This document shows positions 9,338-17,203 of a stretch of 64,000 nucleotides of DNA, piece by piece (position 1 is the stretch's first letter; each line of letters opens with the position of its first letter). The position numbers and the translations under genes were made by a program. This DNA comes from Eubacterium sp. UBA4343 (lineage in GTDB: Bacteria > Bacillota > Clostridia > Lachnospirales > Lachnospiraceae). Location of the stretch: positions 24,894-88,893 of the forward strand of contig DGTF01000080.1 in the NCBI GenBank assembly GCA_002394235.1, in the 5' to 3' direction. The notes under the pieces are model-generated. The model saw nothing but the letters and a program-made list of their open reading frames with translations, did no database searches and was not told where the DNA came from.

Positions 9338-10173
9338 AAAGTCAATTTGACGGAGAGATCCGTCTCGGATTTACAAACCGAAGCGGGCGCACTGTGGCGC
9401 AGACGACCTACCGCAGGGGAAATTCCAGGATTTCCGGGAACATTCCGGCTGCCGGCGACGTTCCCTATTATTTTCTGATCAGCACCGGCGGCGGTTTTAC
9501 CGAGGGGGAGACGTATCTTCAGGAGGTTTCGCTCGAGGAACAGTGTCATGCGATTGTGACAACACAGACCCCGAACTATATCTACAAGTGCGACGGGGGA
9601 AGACTGACGAGTCAGAACAATCGGGTGGAGATCGGAAAGGATTCCTTCCTGGAGTATTATATTGATGAGACGATTCCATATGCCAGGGCAAGATTTCGTC
9701 AGAACACAGAGATCGAGATGGCTCCGGGATCCAGACTGATTATGACCGACGGGCTGACTGCCGGGTGGTCGGAGGACGAGGAACCCTTCCAGTACCGGGA
9801 TATCGGGCTGAAGACCGATATCCGGATGGATGGTCGGCTTCTGTTTCATGACTTTCTGCTCGTCAACCCGGAAGAAGATCATATGCATGAAATCGGATGC
9901 TTTGAGGGATCCATGAACTACAATTCCGCTGTCATCATTGATGAAGGTGTCGACGAGGCTATGCTGGAGGAACTGAGAAATTTTCTGAATCAGAAATTCA
10001 CCGGTTCCGACGAGGTCCGGTTCGGATTGTCTCTGCTTGATCGTTATGGTCTTGTACTTCGTGTTCTGGGGAAGAGCATCGGGGAGAACCGCGAAGTTGT
10101 GTATTCAATGACCGGTTATTACCGGGAGAAAATTCTCGGTTATCCCCACTTTGCGTTGAGGAAGAATGCCTGA
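9334..10173 (+). CDS. ureD: urease accessory protein UreD (UreH)
   Basis: Scaffold protein that binds apo-urease and recruits UreF/UreG. 279 residues. Conserved parts visible: [43 protein letters not shown] and MTDGLTAGW. Start by 4-base overlap with ureG. It is the last gene of the operon; no nickel or cobalt transporter follows in this window. Confidence 0.95.
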   Translation: MKSQFDGEIRLGFTNRSGRTVAQTTYRRGNSRISGNIPAAGDVPYYFLISTGGGFTEGETYLQEVSLEEQCHAIVTTQTPNYIYKCDGGRLTSQNNRVEIGKDSFLEYYIDETIPYARARFRQNTEIEMAPGSRLIMTDGLTAGWSEDEEPFQYRDIGLKTDIRMDGRLLFHDFLLVNPEEDHMHEIGCFEGSMNYNSAVIIDEGVDEAMLEELRNFLNQKFTGSDEVRFGLSLLDRYGLVLRVLGKSIGENREVVYSMTGYYREKILGYPHFALRKNA

Positions 10174-10286
10174 ATGAAGTGCGCCTTTAGCGATTTTGAG
10201 TTTTCTCAATAGAGATAACAGGAATATGTATGACAAAGTGCTGGAAGTCGTTAATCCAGATCGGTAATCAAAAAGAATTTTGAAAA

Positions 10287-10336
10287 TGGTTGATTTTTCG
10301 CGCAAAAGTACTGGTTGATTTTTCGCGCAAAAGTAC
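10287..10336 (+). repeat. perfect 25-bp tandem duplication
   Basis: Two identical adjacent copies (10287-10311 and 10312-10336) of a unit containing TTGATTTTTCGCGCAAAAGT. The central TTTTCGCGCAAAA is itself nearly palindromic. The pair ends two bases before the thiC promoter -35 box. Confidence 0.9.
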
Positions 10337-10338
10337 GC

Positions 10339-10367
10339 TTGATGAAAATAAGGGAATGTGTTATCAT
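10339..10367 (+). promoter_or_regulatory. probable thiC promoter
   Basis: TTGATG, 17-base spacer, TATCAT. Placed about 75 bases before the TPP aptamer, so the transcript would begin just upstream of it. Confidence 0.6.
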
Positions 10368-10440
10368 GAACCCGTTGTGAGGCTCAATTCGCCTGGCTTT
10401 CAGGAAACATTCGGGCCGGCACAGAACAATAGAATAGAAA

Positions 10441-10530
10441 AACATGGGGAGCCGGAAGGCTGAGAGGTATCACATGAGATACGACCCGAGAACCTGATTT
10501 GGATAATGCCAACGTAGGGAAGTGCGAGCA
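10441..10530 (+). promoter_or_regulatory. TPP riboswitch (THI element)
   Basis: Contains the aptamer hallmarks in order: GGGGAGC, GGCTGAGAG, GACCCG, GAACCTGATTTGGATAATGCC and AACGTAGGGAAG. It binds thiamine pyrophosphate and here is expected to switch off thiC, 220 bases downstream, through the terminator at 10556-10585. Confidence 0.95.
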
Positions 10531-10555
10531 CTGGTGTTTTTTATGTAGTCTTTTA

Positions 10556-10585
10556 GGCGGTATCCATTTGGGTATCGTCTTTTTT
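10556..10585 (+). terminator. riboswitch-controlled intrinsic terminator
   Basis: Stem CGGTATCC / GGGTATCG (10558-10565 with 10570-10577) and a following TCTTTTTT. Its position right after the TPP aptamer marks it as the expression platform. Confidence 0.8.
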
Positions 10586-10690
10586 GTGTATAAGCTCTTC
10601 GAAACCACGAAGCACGGAGCAATCCGCAGTTTATACAGTATTATACCAGAACAGCTCTTCGAAACCGCAGACAGGAGCGTCACACGCGAA
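10586..10690 (+). repeat. remnant(s) of the multi-hairpin repeat element
   Basis: Left end TGTATAAGCTCTTCGAAA is joined directly to the right-end piece (GTGCGAAGCAC-like hairpin, GCAATCC, TTATACAGTAT), i.e. an internally deleted copy (10587-10642). A second left-arm piece (AGCTCTTCGAAACCGCAGAC and an ACACGCGAA-type arm) follows at 10652-10690. It sits in the thiC leader between terminator and gene. Confidence 0.7.
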
Positions 10691-10747
10691 AAGCGCTAGT
10701 GACTTTATTCTATTTTCAAGAATTCGAAAGGAAGGACAAGGTTACAG

Positions 10748-12058
10748 ATGAGAGAGTATCATACGCAGATGGAGGCGGCGAGAAAGGGAATCGTCACTCC
10801 GGAGATGAAGGCTGTGGCAGGAAAAGAGAGAAGAACGGAGGAGGAAATCCGGAACTGGGTAGCGGAAGGAAAGGTGGTTATCCCAGCGAATCCGGCGCAC
10901 AAGGGGCTTGATCCGAACGGCATCGGCAGTATGCTGAAGACGAAAATTAATGTAAATCTCGGTATCAGCCGTGATGTGAAGGATTATGATGTGGAGATGA
11001 AGAAGGTTCTCAGCGCCGTCGATCTCGGCGCTGAGGCAATCATGGATCTTTCCAGTCATGGCAACACTCAGCCGTTCCGCAGAAAGCTGACCAGTGAATG
11101 CCCGGCGATGATCGGCACGGTTCCGATCTATGATTCCGTGATCCATTATCAGAGGGACCTTGCGACACTCAGCGCAAAGGATTTTGTGGATGTCGTGCGT
11201 CTGCACGCAGAGGACGGTGTGGACTTCGTGACGCTGCACTGCGGGATCACCAGAAAGACGATTGAGGAAATCAAGGCCGGCAGGAGAAAAATGAATATTG
11301 TCAGCCGGGGAGGAAGCCTGGTATTTGCATGGATGGCGATGACGGGGAACGAAAATCCCTTCTACGAATATTACGATGAGATTCTGGAGATCTGCCGGGA
11401 ACATGATGTGACTATCAGCCTCGGTGATGCCTGCCGGCCGGGATGCCTTGCGGACGCGACGGACAGCTGTCAGATTGGCGAGCTGCTCAGGCTTGGTGAG
11501 TTGACGCAGAGGGCGTGGGATCGGGATGTCCAGGTCATGGTGGAAGGACCAGGCCATGTGCCGATGGATCAGATCGCCGCAAACATGAAGGTTCAGCAGA
11601 CCATCTGCAAGGGAGCACCCTTCTATGTACTCGGACCTCTGGTAACAGATATCGCGCCAGGCTACGACCACATCACAGCTGCGATCGGCGGGGCGATTGC
11701 GGCGATGAGCGGCGCTGCGTTTCTCTGTTATGTGACACCGGCGGAGCATCTTGCGCTTCCGAACATAGACGATGTACGTCAGGGAATAATAGCAAGCCGG
11801 ATCGCGGCTCATGCGGCAGATATCGCCAAGGGCATTCCGGGTGCGCGGGAACAGGACGATCGGATGGCGGATGCAAGACGTAAGCTTGACTGGGAAGCCC
11901 AGTTCAAGGAGGCGCTTGATCCGAAGACTGCGAAGTCCATTCGGGACAGTCGGGCGCCGGAGGATGATCACAGTGACACCTGCTCCATGTGCGGAAAGTT
12001 CTGCGCGGTGCGGAGCATGAATAAAGCGCTGGCGGGAGAATATATCGATATTCTCTAA
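10748..12058 (+). CDS. thiC: phosphomethylpyrimidine synthase ThiC
   Basis: Radical SAM enzyme converting aminoimidazole ribotide to hydroxymethylpyrimidine phosphate in thiamine synthesis. 436 residues, the length of the short bacterial type. The C-terminal cluster motif CSMCGKFC (Cys412, Cys415, Cys419) is intact; other family blocks are GADSIMDLS-like ([12 protein letters not shown]), HCGITR, SRGGS and [11 protein letters not shown]. Start ATG 10748 is preceded by AGGAAGGACAAGG. Controlled by the upstream TPP riboswitch. No other thi gene lies nearby. Confidence 0.97.
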   Translation: MREYHTQMEAARKGIVTPEMKAVAGKERRTEEEIRNWVAEGKVVIPANPAHKGLDPNGIGSMLKTKINVNLGISRDVKDYDVEMKKVLSAVDLGAEAIMDLSSHGNTQPFRRKLTSECPAMIGTVPIYDSVIHYQRDLATLSAKDFVDVVRLHAEDGVDFVTLHCGITRKTIEEIKAGRRKMNIVSRGGSLVFAWMAMTGNENPFYEYYDEILEICREHDVTISLGDACRPGCLADATDSCQIGELLRLGELTQRAWDRDVQVMVEGPGHVPMDQIAANMKVQQTICKGAPFYVLGPLVTDIAPGYDHITAAIGGAIAAMSGAAFLCYVTPAEHLALPNIDDVRQGIIASRIAAHAADIAKGIPGAREQDDRMADARRKLDWEAQFKEALDPKTAKSIRDSRAPEDDHSDTCSMCGKFCAVRSMNKALAGEYIDIL

Positions 12059-12091
12059 TGTATCGATATCATTTGATCAGAGTATATTTTG

Positions 12092-12185
12092 CAGGGATTT
12101 CACAAGCCTGCCGTTATCCTGGGGCTGACTGGAGGTCAGCAGCCGGAAACACCGGACAGAGGTTCTGTGAAATCCCTGTTTTTCT
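12092..12185 (+). terminator. long-range stem terminator after thiC
   Basis: CAGGGATTTCACA at 12092-12104 pairs perfectly with TGTGAAATCCCTG at 12166-12178, followed by TTTTTCTG. The 61-base internal region holds a smaller GGCTGACTGGAGGTCAGC hairpin and a CCGGAAACACCGG one, making a branched structure. Acts as terminator; whether the branch has a further role is unknown. The rest of the gap 12186-12365 shows nothing recognisable. Confidence 0.65.
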
Positions 12186-12365
12186 GTTGTATGAATAAAA
12201 AATGAATAAAAAAGAAAATGCTTTCCTACCGGCACTGGATTCTGTATACTTAAGGATGAAAATCATGGTTACAGATTTCGCCGCGAGGCGGAAGCTGCCA
12301 CAGGGCTGCCGCGGATGTTGGAATATACTGCAATATTTGCCGCAGCACAGAAAAGGAGGAGCAGT

Positions 12366-13175
12366 ATGTGGACTAGGATCGGATTAAAAAACCGGTCAAA
12401 AGAGGTATTCAGGGGCAATTACTGGAAAGCCGTTCTTGCCGGACTTCTTCTTTCGCTGACGATTGGAGGATCTTACAGCAGATCCGGCGGAGGAGCATTA
12501 TCCGGATTTTGCAACGGAATTTTGAATTATGATGTCGTTTCCGGCAGAGACACTGATATTTTCGGATTTCATGCGGGACCGGGCGGCATTCCCGGCGGGA
12601 TGTTTGGTGCGTGGCTGATGGTTGCCGGAATCATCTTTTTGGTGGCACTGGTGATCGTCGTTATCGCGATTGTGGCCGATGTATTTCTGCTGAATCCGCT
12701 GGAAGTCGGGGTGCGGAGGTTCTTTTATACGAATCTTCACCAGAAAGCGGAGCTTCGCGAAATCATGTACGGCTTTGATCACTCCTACAAGAACGTGGTA
12801 AAGGTGATGTTCTTCCGTGATCTCTATACCTTCCTCTGGTCATTGCTTTTCGTGATTCCGGGAATCGTGAAAGGGTATGAATACCGGATGATCCCGTATC
12901 TTCTGGCTGAATATCCGGACATGCCGATGGAGGAAGCGTTCCAGATCAGCAGAAACATGATGTATGGAAATAAATGGAAGGCATTTGTGCTGGACCTTTC
13001 GTTTCTTCTGTGGGTGATTTTTTCGAGCATTACTTTCGGGCTGGTCGGTATCTTCTATGTAGATCCCTATATGGCGCAGACGAGCGCCGCGCTGTACGAC
13101 GCCATCAAGATCGAGAAAAATCCGTTCGCGGGACAGAATCCGGGCGGTAATGGCAGCTTCGCAGGCATGTGGTAA
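12366..13175 (+). CDS. DUF975 family integral membrane protein
   Basis: 269-residue membrane protein of the DUF975 family, common in Clostridia, with no established function. Seen: hydrophobic segments near 15-35, 85-120 (LMVAGIIFLVALVIVVIAIV), 155-175 and 210-240, and the family signature NPLEVGVRRFFYTN followed by the FRDLYTFLWSLLFVIPGIVKGYEYRMIPYLL region (read in parts). ATG 12366 has AAAAGGAGGAG upstream. Monocistronic by appearance. Confidence 0.85.
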   Translation: MWTRIGLKNRSKEVFRGNYWKAVLAGLLLSLTIGGSYSRSGGGALSGFCNGILNYDVVSGRDTDIFGFHAGPGGIPGGMFGAWLMVAGIIFLVALVIVVIAIVADVFLLNPLEVGVRRFFYTNLHQKAELREIMYGFDHSYKNVVKVMFFRDLYTFLWSLLFVIPGIVKGYEYRMIPYLLAEYPDMPMEEAFQISRNMMYGNKWKAFVLDLSFLLWVIFSSITFGLVGIFYVDPYMAQTSAALYDAIKIEKNPFAGQNPGGNGSFAGMW

Positions 13176-13203
13176 ACGGTCATACGATGATCTTGTCACA
13201 AAA

Positions 13204-13240
13204 TGTATAAGCTGCGGTTTGTCTGCGTTTTCGAAGCACA
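13204..13240 (+). repeat. short fragment of the multi-hairpin repeat
   Basis: TGTATAAGCT terminal sequence followed at a short distance by CTGCGTTTTCGAAG, both parts of the element defined at 18388-18557, with the interior missing. Confidence 0.5.
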
Positions 13241-13268
13241 TATAGTTTTCGATTTTGGAGGTAATAGA

Positions 13269-13562
13269 ATGTATCATTGCATACTGGCAAAATATAATGC
13301 GGAAATATCTCAAAAGCAGAAGGAGAATCTTCTGCCGGAGATCCGGGAACTGTTCTCGGGTCTCACCGGAATTGAAGGAATTGAATCGGTTGAGGTATTT
13401 CCAAATGTGATTGACCGGGCAAACCGGTACGATGTTCTGATCCGGATCCGGATGACACCGGAGGCATTGCCTGTCTATGACGACAGTGAAATCCACAAAA
13501 CCTGGAAAAGAGACTACGGAAAATACCTTGAGAAGAAGGCGATATTTGATTATGAGGGATGA
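13269..13562 (+). CDS. Dabb (stress-responsive alpha/beta barrel) domain protein
   Basis: 97-residue single-domain protein. It begins MYHCILAKYNAE and ends with the TWKRDYGKYLEKKAIFDYE helix typical of Dabb proteins, which form dimeric ferredoxin-like barrels. Family members range from heme or polyketide-binding proteins to enzymes, so no reaction is assigned. ATG 13269 is preceded by GGAGGTAATAGA, an ideal ribosome site. Confidence 0.8.
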   Translation: MYHCILAKYNAEISQKQKENLLPEIRELFSGLTGIEGIESVEVFPNVIDRANRYDVLIRIRMTPEALPVYDDSEIHKTWKRDYGKYLEKKAIFDYEG

Positions 13563-13703
13563 GAACCAGGCTCTTCAAAAGTTGTCTTTATAGGGGAAGA
13601 CAGAAATACCAATATCACGATTCTGCTCCGAAGCTACTGTGGATAACAGGCCGGGACAGAAGAAGATACGAAAGGGCTGCCAGAGAGAGGCCGGGAGGAA
13701 ACC

Positions 13704-14525
13704 ATGAAAAGAGGAAATGGAAAGAACAGAAAGTGGGAAGTGGCGGCAGTGGGTGCCGTGACAGCGCTTCTTCTTGCAGGGTGTGCGGAGACATCAACCA
13801 GCACCACTGCAGCAGCGCAAGTACAGGCTTCGAGTACGTCGGCTGCCGCTGAAGAGACGGCGCCTGCAGCGGAGGAGACAGCAACTGCAGATTCAAAGGA
13901 TGCTATAGTGACCGTGACCGCCTCTGTCACGGACTATGCGGATCCCGACATGGCGCAGATCACCCTCGGCGTCGAGGAGAGCGAAGACACCGCGGAGGCG
14001 GCGCAGAAGAGCGCTTCCAAGAAGCAGGATGCGGTGAAGAAGGCCATCACAGACCTTGGCATCAGCGAGGATGACATCAGCACCTCCTCCTACAGCATGT
14101 ATCCCCAGTACAATTACGACACGAGCAAGGTAACGGGCTACACCGTCAGTGTGAGTCTTGCGATCAGGAACGTGACGCTCAATGAGGTGGGAGATGTGCT
14201 CTCTGCCGCAACCTCGGCGGGGGCAAGCCAGATCTCGGACATCAGCTATACGAGCAGCAGCTATGACGCTGTCTACTCGGAAGCCCTGACGAAGGCGGCA
14301 GCGGATGCCGGGACAAAGGCAGACACGCTCGCAAAGGCAGAGGGAAAGACCCTGGGAGAGCTGGTCTCCGTGCAGGAGGGCTATCAGGACACCAGTGCGC
14401 GCTACCAGTCCACAAACGCCTATGCAAACCTGGAGTCGTCTGACGGTACCGACAGCGCCATCAGCGTGGATCCCGGCCAGCTCGAGGTGGATGCAAGCGT
14501 CACAGCGGTCTATGCACTGAAGTGA
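13704..14525 (+). CDS. SIMPL domain (DUF541) lipoprotein
   Basis: Secreted lipoprotein with a SIMPL/DUF541 domain, 273 residues. Signal peptide with lipobox LLAGC (Cys27), then an Ala/Ser/Thr/Glu-rich linker to about residue 70, then the SIMPL fold: VTVTASVTDYADPDMAQITLGVEE, QKSASKKQDAVKKAITDLG and the ISTSSYSMYPQYNYD strand. The family is periplasmic or cell-surface and related to mammalian SIMPL and bacterial BP26; its biochemical role is unclear. GGGAGG precedes ATG 13704. Codons here (many CTC, GCC, ACC) look more GC-rich than in the gene before. Confidence 0.87.
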   Translation: MKRGNGKNRKWEVAAVGAVTALLLAGCAETSTSTTAAAQVQASSTSAAAEETAPAAEETATADSKDAIVTVTASVTDYADPDMAQITLGVEESEDTAEAAQKSASKKQDAVKKAITDLGISEDDISTSSYSMYPQYNYDTSKVTGYTVSVSLAIRNVTLNEVGDVLSAATSAGASQISDISYTSSSYDAVYSEALTKAAADAGTKADTLAKAEGKTLGELVSVQEGYQDTSARYQSTNAYANLESSDGTDSAISVDPGQLEVDASVTAVYALK

Positions 14526-14569
14526 ATTCTGCGCTATAATCACCATTGTGACAGACAGGAGGAAACCTT

Positions 14570-15019
14570 GTGGTGCAGAGGGTGCAGCATGCATCCTGTA
14601 CGGAGGATGAGAAGGTAACAGGAAAGATCGGGAAGGGATTTCTGGTCCTTGTCGGCATCGAGGATTCGGACACGGAGCAGCTAGCGGACAGGATGGCGGC
14701 AAAGCTTGTCGACCTTCGGATCTTTGAGGACGAAAACGGCAAGACGAACCTGAACCTTCAAAGCGTCGGAGGATCCCTCCTTCTCATCTCCCAGTTCACG
14801 CTCTATGCGGACTGCCATCACGGAAACCGCCCCTCCTTCATCCGGGCGGGGGAGCCGAAAAAGGCGCAGGCGCTGTACCAGTACCTCATTAAAACGTGCA
14901 GAGAGAGCGTCCCCGACGTGCAGGAGGGGATCTTCGGGGCGGATATGAAGATCGAGCTCTTAAACGACGGACCCTTCACGATCCTCCTCGACTCGGACGA
15001 GATGTTTGGGAAATCATAA
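14570..15019 (+). CDS. dtd: D-aminoacyl-tRNA deacylase
   Basis: Cytoplasmic proofreading enzyme that removes D-amino acids mischarged on tRNA. 149 residues, normal length. Motifs: VQRVQHASCT at the N-terminus, the active-site SQFTLYAD (usually SQFTLYGD), RPSFIRAGEP and LNDGPFTI (family N-x-GP-[VF]-T). GTG start at 14570 with AGGAGG seven bases upstream; no ATG lies nearby in frame. Like the preceding gene it is rich in C-ending codons. Confidence 0.95.
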   Translation: MVQRVQHASCTEDEKVTGKIGKGFLVLVGIEDSDTEQLADRMAAKLVDLRIFEDENGKTNLNLQSVGGSLLLISQFTLYADCHHGNRPSFIRAGEPKKAQALYQYLIKTCRESVPDVQEGIFGADMKIELLNDGPFTILLDSDEMFGKS

Positions 15020-15025
15020 AGTCAG

Positions 15026-15057
15026 CAGACAGGAGAGATTCTCCTGCCTGTTTTTTT
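15026..15057 (+). terminator. intrinsic terminator after dtd
   Basis: Stem CAG-a-CAGGAGA / TCTCCTG-c-CTG with a three-base loop, then seven T residues. Confidence 0.85.
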
Positions 15058-15250
15058 GAGCAGAACCGGGGAATACCGTGCAGAATGCCGAAAAATGGTT
15101 TCGAAACGGCAAAAATGCAGTCGGTTTCCCTATTGCCGGGGAAACTTTTTCTGAATATGATGATTCGGAAGAAGCAGAGTCATATGGACAAAAAAAGGGG
15201 AAAAGGCGTCCGGCAGCAGGATGCAAGATGCCAGGATGAGGGCGGAATTT

Positions 15251-16140
15251 ATGAAGAATTTTAAGGCTTACCGGTGGGCAGCAGTGCTGCTTCTGCTTTC
15301 TGCAGTCCTTCTGAAGACGGCACTTCCGGTGTGCGCAAAGACCGCAAAGAAGACGGCCTCTTTGCGGGCATCACCTTTGATGAGGAGACCGGGACGTTTG
15401 CGGGCAACCACGAGGAGCTTGCAGACAAGCCCGCCGCCAAGGCCTCTGTCTCCACAAATGTGATCCCCGCCTTCTGCACCGCCTGGAAGCAGCTGACGGG
15501 CCACAACGTGATCGTCCTCTTTGCTGCAGTGGGCGGTGTTGGCGTGCAGGCCTTTCTCCCGATGAACCATGCGGACTACCTGCCGCCCGTTGCGGACAGC
15601 ACGGTGCAGTACTCCCACATCTTTGAGTACATCGCGGCCTCCTATCAGTGCGCAAAAAATCTGGCAGGAAGGGAGAGACTGTCGCTTGGCGGCTCCTACT
15701 GGGTCAGCTGCCAGGGAGAGGGAGACATCGGAAACAGCCAGTATGAGACCTACTACTGGGAGGTGACAGACTGCCTTTCTGCCCTTGGCTTTCAGACAGG
15801 TGCTCTTGTGGAGACCTCCAGCACGATCGGGGAAGCTGCGTACTACCCCTACGTGGAAAAGATGCACAACTATCAGGTGGCGCTGGCCACGGAGAGCGCC
15901 GACATCTGCCTCGGCTCCAGCCTTGACTATGACCGGTATCTCCCGGATCGGACGACCTATGAGAAGACAGAGGCGATGCAGGAAAAATGGGGCGGCATCT
16001 CCTACCGGAGCGCTTATCGGATGGCAAGCTGGTACGTGGACACCCTCTCCTGGAACCGGGTGCACCTAAACAGTGCGGCCCTCTCCCAGATGGGCAGGGA
16101 TGCGGCAAAGAACCTCGCTGCGGTGGTCGGGACAAAATAG
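15251..16140 (+). pseudogene. frameshifted, truncated SASA-type carbohydrate esterase
   Basis: Remnant of a secreted SGNH/sialate O-acetylesterase (SASA, DUF303)-type hydrolase. The first part (ATG 15251) reads as a signal peptide, MKNFKAYRWAAVLLLLS... ending PVCAKTAKK. Around 15340-15375 the frame shifts, and the rest, from GLFAGITFDEETG to the end at 16140, is in another frame. The downstream part shows the family's CQGEGD block (usually WCQGEsD) and an NYQVALATES segment. The N-terminal block with the catalytic GQSN serine motif is absent, so the break is a deletion plus frameshift, not a single-base slip. Repetitive AAGACCGCAAAGAAGACGG at the join may have mediated it. Alternative: a divergent protein started internally, but it would lack a signal peptide and the nucleophile. 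Confidence 0.65.
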
Positions 16141-16457
16141 CCCCGAAATGGCCCAAAACGGCCGTTTTTTCAAACAAAAACAAGGTGGGTGGGAGAATGC
16201 GTAGCAGATATGCACAAAATTTCCCGGCATTTTCACAAAAATTATAGAAGTAAGTCCTGAATTTCATGCATAAGCTCCCGAAAGATTTGCATTTCAGTGT
16301 CAAGAGGATAAAATATCCATATACGGTCTCCGGAGAACCGCGGGTCATGGAAGGATAGCATACCGCATCAGTTTTCACGGAGCCTGTGACAATATTAATT
16401 TGGAAGTCGGCCGTAGATATCGAAGACCGAAAATGAATTTGAGGAGAGGCATGAGAG
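16141..16457. other. 317-base intergenic stretch
   Basis: Begins with a weak palindromic AAAACGGCCGTTTTTT that could end transcription of the broken esterase. Beyond that no gene, clear promoter or repeat was recognised; AT-rich patches around 16220-16260 could hold the promoter of the HPr-like gene. Confidence 0.4.
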
Positions 16458-16679
16458 ATGAAAAAGGCAAAGGTGAAATTCAATCGGGTCGAGGATATCG
16501 TAGCATTTGTTAAACTGGCCGGAGAATGCACAGACGACGTCACGGTCCGGAAGGGCAGAAGTGAGACGGACGGAAAATCAATTATGGGAGTATTTGCTCT
16601 GGGATTTGAACCGATAGAGATTGAGTTCACGGAGGGCAATTCACAGATGGAAGAGTATCTGAGCGCGTACGCCTTATAA
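16458..16679 (+). CDS. HPr-like protein lacking the phosphorylatable histidine
   Basis: 73-residue HPr-fold protein. The C-terminal half DDVTVRKG...GKSIMGVFALG aligns with the HPr regulatory serine region (KSIMGV), but the GLHARPA active-site block is replaced by NRVEDIVAF, so there is no His-15 equivalent and it cannot carry PTS phosphate. Such proteins are common in Lachnospiraceae; a regulatory role through the serine site is inference. Start ATG 16458 is preceded by GAGGAGAGGCATGAGAG. Confidence 0.8.
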   Translation: MKKAKVKFNRVEDIVAFVKLAGECTDDVTVRKGRSETDGKSIMGVFALGFEPIEIEFTEGNSQMEEYLSAYAL

Positions 16680-16757
16680 TCAGCGTTCAGAAAGCGTGTT
16701 AAACAGACGTAAAAGATCGGCAGATATTTGTTCGGAAAAGGATAAATATCTGCCGAT

Positions 16758-16941
16758 TTACTGTATAAAGCCGTCGTCAAGCGGGCAGTTTTTGGGCATG
16801 CGAAGCATGCACAGAAAACTGCATGCTTGAACGACGCTAACATGTATGAGCATGGAGCGGTGTGAAACACCGCGAGAATGCTCATACATGTGGCAGCTGC
16901 GAGAGTTGCGAAGCAACGGAGCAGCTGGCTTTATACAGTAA
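16758..16941. repeat. intact multi-hairpin inverted-repeat element (copy 1)
   Basis: 184 bases bounded by a perfect 15-base terminal inverted repeat (TTACTGTATAAAGCC at 16758-16772 and GGCTTTATACAGTAA at 16927-16941). The interior is three consecutive hairpins: 16773-16835 (GTCGTCAAGC arm, inner GCATGCGAAGCATGC), 16841-16890 (CATGTATGAGCAT / ATGCTCATACATG, inner GCGGTGTGAAACACCGC) and 16894-16927 (CAGCTGC / GCAGCTG, inner GTTGCGAAGCAAC). Each inner tip is a G-N-GAA-N-C type loop. The whole would fold as a four-way, cloverleaf-like structure. No coding capacity. TA dinucleotides flank the CTGTATAA ends. Confidence 0.88.
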
Positions 16942-17165
16942 GCGGCACGGAAGTGCTCATACCTGTTAGCGGCACGGAAGCTGCGAAGCAGCGAAGTGAC
17001 GCGGGGACTTATACAGTATGCGGCACGATATAATAATGAGCTCTTCGAATACGCAGACAGACCGCCTGCCGCGAAGCGTGTGTAAGAGATTGTATGCGTT
17101 TTCGAAGGCAACAGGTATGAGCGTGAAGCCGTGTGAAACACGGCGAAAACGCGAATATGCGCGGG
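16942..17165. repeat. fragments of the multi-hairpin element before the AlaX gene
   Basis: 16942-17030 carries two GCGGCACGGAAG pieces and a right end (CTTATACAGTATG). 17038-17165 carries a left portion (AGCTCTTCGAA, paired with TGCGTTTTCGAAGG at about 17093) and a second-hairpin-like GCCGTGTGAAACACGGC, with the third hairpin and right terminus missing. Together with copy 1 this fills the 524-base gap between the HPr-like gene and the alanyl-tRNA editing gene. Confidence 0.7.
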
Positions 17166-17203
17166 CAGTGATCCACATTCGTCAGGAAAGGAAGAGAATA
17201 GCG

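Noticed and set aside
10742-11971. 409-codon minus-strand frame opposite thiC
   Set aside because: thiC is certain and riboswitch-controlled; the antisense frame has no independent support.
15704-16885. 393-codon minus-strand frame over the esterase remnant and HPr-like gene
   Set aside because: Opposes a recognisable family remnant and a conserved small gene; no domain seen.
16758-16941. possible tRNA or other standard RNA because of the cloverleaf shape
   Set aside because: Arm lengths, lack of CCA/TPsiC-type motifs and mirrored termini do not fit tRNA; it matches a repeated DNA element instead. No tRNA or rRNA gene was recognised in the window.
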